A stretch of DNA of 22,032 bases from Apostichopus parvimensis (Eukaryota > Echinodermata > Holothuroidea > Aspidochirotida > Stichopodidae), in the NCBI GenBank assembly GCA_000934455.1, contig KN882305.1, positions 56,376-78,407 on the forward strand, written 5' to 3'. The notes beneath the pieces were generated by a model. The model was not told the origin of the DNA and ran no database searches. It saw only the letters and a program-made list of their open reading frames with translations. Positions 18,567-22,032 of the stretch are shown here, piece after piece. A program made the translations under genes and the position numbers. Each line of letters begins with the position of its first letter. Position 1 is the first letter of the stretch.

Positions 18567-18962
18567 CAGTGGCGGAGCGTCCATACAGTCAGGGGGGGGG
18601 AATGCCCCCCCCCCCCCTGACGGACTCAAATGGACTGCTGGCGCCCTTTTCAGCTTTTTACCACTCTTTATACTTATTCGCGATTATTGACTTTTTTATT
18701 GCGCTCTCATCTACCTATTGATATTTGTCACATTTTCTTGCTGTAATTTTCTGACAAAATGCTCTAACGGCTATTTATTCTTCATTTATATGCAAATTAG
18801 CAAAGCCCGGAAAGGGTCATTTCCGGCGATCTAGGGTGTATCTTTACTCAACAAAAGTCTGTACGCTCCGCGCCAACCTGTGGTGGCGCTTCGCTTAGAG
18901 AGTGTCGAAAGCGCCCTAACAATTCTCGCCCCCTCTGACCAATACCCCTAGCTCCGCCACTG
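18567..18962. mobile_element. hAT-type MITE, 396 bp, TSD ATGTTGAA, at the amylase start codon
   Basis: The ends CAGTGGCGGAGC (18567-18578) and GCTCCGCCACTG (18951-18962) are perfect 12-bp inverted repeats of hAT type. ATGTTGAA flanks both sides (18559-18566 and 18963-18970) and fits the hAT target preference nTnnnnAn. Inside, GTCA, nine G, AATG, thirteen C and TGAC (18588-18621) form a strong hairpin. There is no open frame for a transposase, so the element is non-autonomous. Two bases of the left target copy are the first two bases of the amylase ATG on the minus strand. Confidence 0.93.
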
Positions 18963-18970
18963 ATGTTGAA

Positions 18971-19030
18971 TATTATTTAGCTCTACGAGAACCATATACC
19001 TCCTTTCAGATTAAATAAATACTAACCGAA
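18971..19030 (-). promoter_or_regulatory. Displaced amylase leader and possible TATA box
   Basis: Beyond the MITE, the minus strand reads GGTATATGG (about 18992-19000) then CTCGTAGAGCTAAATAATA up to the second target copy. Without the element the TATA-like string would lie about 35-45 bases from the ATG, typical for a short-leader digestive enzyme gene. This is inference from geometry. Confidence 0.35.
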
Positions 19031-21149
19031 AAACAAATCAAAATCATATTGAACTTTGGAAACATAAATGAGATCAAAATCATATGGACAAGTTGTCAGA
19101 TACAAACTGAATTAAAGCAGCCTTTTGTCGTTGCAATGTCAATTTCGATTTTTTTTTTCGTGTTATTTTTATTTGATGTTTGTTTGAGGTTTTCATGTGA
19201 TTAAAACTAATCTAGCAAAATCTTCCAGGCCAAATGTTCGTCACATGATCCGATGGGAGTCGTGAATATCTTGTTAGTTATAGTTAGTTATTGCTGGTTA
19301 GATAGGAAACGAATAAGAAGGTGTCTATATCTTTGATTAGTGACATTTGCTGTCATAGTAGTTTAACAATTACGCATGCCTGGATATTTTGCTGCTAGCT
19401 ATCAATCCATTGCAAAACACTGCTTTGATAATCGAATCACAAAAAGTTCAAAGTAAGTCAATAATCATAGTCGGTTATATTATCATTTATTGGCCATAGA
19501 TTTAATTTCTTCACCTGTAAAACGAACAATTTATCTCTACCTATTTAGGCTCGACACTGACATTGGGGTGATTACATAGTACATACTTATTTCATGCAAA
19601 ACACCTTTAATATCTCCATAGTGTACTGCAAAAAACTGTTCATTTCGACATTTACACTTTGTTTCTTAAGTTTTGTGAAGTTAGTAGCCATTCGTTTAAA
19701 ATACCCCACGGGTAAGGTACTTCCAGGATGTCCACCCGGGCGAGGGGTACATGTTTGTTAACCTCTAAAAACAGAATAGTTTCACATGAGGCAAAAGCAC
19801 TGGTAGTAGAGAGGTGCCCTTGATCATAGAGCGCGTGCCTCCTATGCCAAAAAGAAAAGATATTTTCGGAGAAGAGTATATCAGAGGGTTAGGTTGCCAT
19901 AGGAAGAAAGACTCCTTCTCAAGGTTGATTCAAAATCACCTTATTTTCTCGTTAGAAACAAGTTTGTTTGCATGTCCGTGTCTTTCTTTTACGGATTCGC
20001 TACAGGCGACTTTTCCTCAAGTCGAGAAAAACACATAACTCGTCAGAAATGTGGTAAGGAGATAACGAGCTGGCCGATAGAGCACAATATTTAAGAAATA
20101 ATGAGTAAGAGTTATGTATTAATATACTAGCTTGCAGTGTTGAGAAAATTCAAGATACAGATGACTGCAGCCTTCATAATACCACCCCACCCCCCACCCC
20201 ATTTATCCCCATCCTCGCTTGTAAATATCCAAAAGAAAATGTCTTTCTTTGTGAAAGACCTATTTGCGACTTGTCTTTGCGTTACCTTTGCATTTATGAC
20301 AAAGTGTGATGACGGTGTACTGTAACAGCTGGGTTTTCATCAGTGTACTAGAACGCCCAGGGGTTTTCCATGTATACTCTGCTTTTGAAGTATAGACTAT
20401 TTAGAAATCGGATGGTATGTTAAAATGTATTTCCTCTTTTTTTAAATCCGTGTTTCCTTAATATTAAAGGGATGGTTCGTATCAAGTATGCTAATATTAT
20501 TAATGATTACTGTCGGTAATATCATTGGATGTTGGTCGAACTCATCGCTCTTGGCAAAGTTTGTGTAATCAAGTTTGTTATTTTACCAAAACGTTCTAAC
20601 AAGCCTTCTCCCACACAGCGGTATGTTAGACAGATTAAGAAGGTGTGTTGGGCTATTCCGTTTACGTTTAAAGAAGCAATTAGGTTACATTTGGTGAGTG
20701 TTAAAAACTAGGATCTATCTTCAGGCTCTGTTTTGAGGAGAGTCTGCTTACTTTGGCTACCATTATTTAGATCAAGTCGATAGAAAACATCCGTAGTTTA
20801 ACAATTGAATGCAAAAAAACGGTTGGACATATAACTGATTTAGTTCATCGACACAGATGCATGTTTTCTTACAACCTGTAACTTAGTCTTACAAATTTTC
20901 TCCAATATGAAAAGCTTTTTAACAGCCGTAGATTGCTATTTAAACGGTAATTTAATTTCCTAAAAATCAGAACAGTACCTAGATATCGAAGATGGCCAGG
21001 TCGGTTCAGGTCAGGTTACATCAGGCAAATCCTAATCTTACAATGGAATGCTCCAGACAATAAAATATGCACTGCGAAAGGGCAGTAAAGAACTCTTAAA
21101 CAGTTCGCATTTGGTGACCAGAAATGGTCTTTTTAATAAATGTTTCTTG
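19031..21149. other. Intergenic stretch, no gene recognised
   Basis: This AT-rich DNA has a T run at about 19150 and short chance frames (19814-20038, 20137-20325, 20529-20711) without recognised motifs. I see no RNA gene, splice-supported exon or complete mobile element here. Confidence 0.5.
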
Positions 21150-21182
21150 ATATATATATTTAATTATATATATATATATATA
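21150..21182. repeat. (TA)n microsatellite
   Basis: Alternating TA with small interruptions. It abuts the hAT-type end at 21183. Confidence 0.9.
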
Positions 21183-21300
21183 CAGTGGCGTAGCCAGGAT
21201 TTTTTCAGTGGGGGGCGCTGGGGGGCTTGACCATTTCCTGGGAGGGCGTCTTGTTACTATCTAAGCGGAGCGCCACCATTGGTTGGCGCGCAGCGTACCA
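21183..21300 (+). mobile_element. hAT-type element left end, partner end not in window
   Basis: CAGTGGCGTAGCCAGG at 21183-21198 is a typical hAT terminus and differs by one base in twelve from the end of the MITE at 18567. It lies in a (TA)n tract, so an 8-bp duplication would be TATATATA on this side. No matching CCACTG end follows before 22032, so the element is either longer than 850 bp or broken. The right limit given is arbitrary. Confidence 0.7.
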
Positions 21301-22032
21301 AGAAAATTTCAATATTTTTCAATATTTGCCAGATCGCTGGAGATGGCACTTGCCAGGCTGGATAGCAGCCATCTAGTTGCGTGATTTCGGGAGAAAATTA
21401 CAAATTCGTCACTCAGGAAATCTGAAATAAAGTTCATGCGGCCTTAATTTTTGGTGGATTATTTCTGTTATTAGTGATTCCAATTGATATCAACATTAGA
21501 ACCCAGTGCAAGTTGACAAATGATGCGGCGAACTGGAAACCCCAGCCCCATTTTGCCCTATGTTTCAGGATAGAATACCCCTCATTTGTCAAACCCATGG
21601 CAACTAACAATCTGTGAATACATTTACTTCGAAATGGGCACATTATATTGCACCAAGTCGGTCAAGGAATGACCCCAGGGCCTCATATATAGGCCTATAG
21701 GAACGATGTCCCAAAATGTCCCCGGACATACTATAGGCGAAGGGAGCTATCCGCCGCGACTGCATGTCAGTTTCTCGACTTGCCGTCCTGCGAGTTATAC
21801 CACAAAATTTTGAGTTTGACACACGGCATATACATTTTTCGACAAATCTGCAAATTGCGCGTGGAAAATAAGGAAAGATTGACTGGGTAATAGACTGATT
21901 CTCAGCGATAGTATTGTCTCTTTTCTTGAAAATTTGGTTTTTTAGCGGTTTTAAGAGCATCAGGGTACGTCCCAGAAGTGAAAACCCGGCCTATATGGGC
22001 TATGTCACGTCCGGTTTTTCAGCAACTATAGC
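21301..22032. other. Unassigned stretch after the hAT end, possibly element interior
   Basis: Composition is less AT-rich than the preceding 2 kb. Minus frames at 21434-21643 and 21643-21960 (69 and 105 codons) show no transposase or other motif that I recognise. Whether this is the inside of the hAT element or host DNA cannot be told from the window. Confidence 0.35.

Noticed and set aside
21643..21960. 105-codon minus frame considered as part of a hAT transposase
   Set aside because: No hAT dimerisation, zinc-finger or DDE-like residues visible.
1..22032. tRNA, rRNA or CRISPR-like arrays
   Set aside because: No internal tRNA promoter boxes with a cloverleaf, no rRNA-like sequence and no spacer-repeat structure were seen. 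The tandem arrays have contiguous units.

Overview
The window is eukaryotic nuclear DNA from an invertebrate, most likely a marine deuterostome and probably an echinoderm. This is an inference from the deuterostome/invertebrate style of the CPSF1 and alpha-amylase sequences, the short exons in AT-rich introns, the CAGTGGCG-type hAT ends and the dense non-autonomous transposons. The species cannot be fixed from sequence alone. Most open reading frames here are chance; the real coding signal lies in spliced exons.

Region 1 (1-6904, minus strand) holds the 5' part of CPSF1 (CPSF160), the large scaffold subunit of the mRNA 3'-end cleavage and polyadenylation complex. Ten exons with matching splice phases encode residues 1-367, and the gene runs off the left edge. 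Intron 10 carries an 81-bp minisatellite, and exon 7 ends inside a degenerate repeat of about 41 bp.

Region 2 (6906-10026) is, as I read it, one 3121-bp DNA transposon. It has 18-bp perfect terminal inverted repeats, inverted arms extending to about 105/116 bp and a 3-bp ATG target duplication. It encodes a spliced plus-strand gene for a multi-copy metazoan protein family that I recognise but cannot name. The element sits exactly at the CPSF1 start codon and separates it from its original leader, which now begins at 10030.

Region 3 (10030-16245) is intergenic. It contains the displaced CPSF1 leader, a LINE ORF2 tail (11038-11200), a 776-bp foldback transposon with 253/263-bp inverted repeats and an 8-bp target duplication (11677-12452), a TGTCGAGATAC-like repeat field (about 13100-13370) and an AAGTCA-rich tandem repeat (about 15000-15320).

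Region 4 (16246-18560, minus strand) is a broken alpha-amylase gene. A signal-peptide exon, an exon of the barrel start and the C-terminal-domain exon remain, while the exons carrying the catalytic residues are absent. A 396-bp hAT MITE (18567-18962) is inserted with its target duplication overlapping the amylase start codon.

Region 5 (18971-22032) has no gene I can support. It contains a (TA)n tract with a second hAT-type end at 21183 whose partner end is not in the window.
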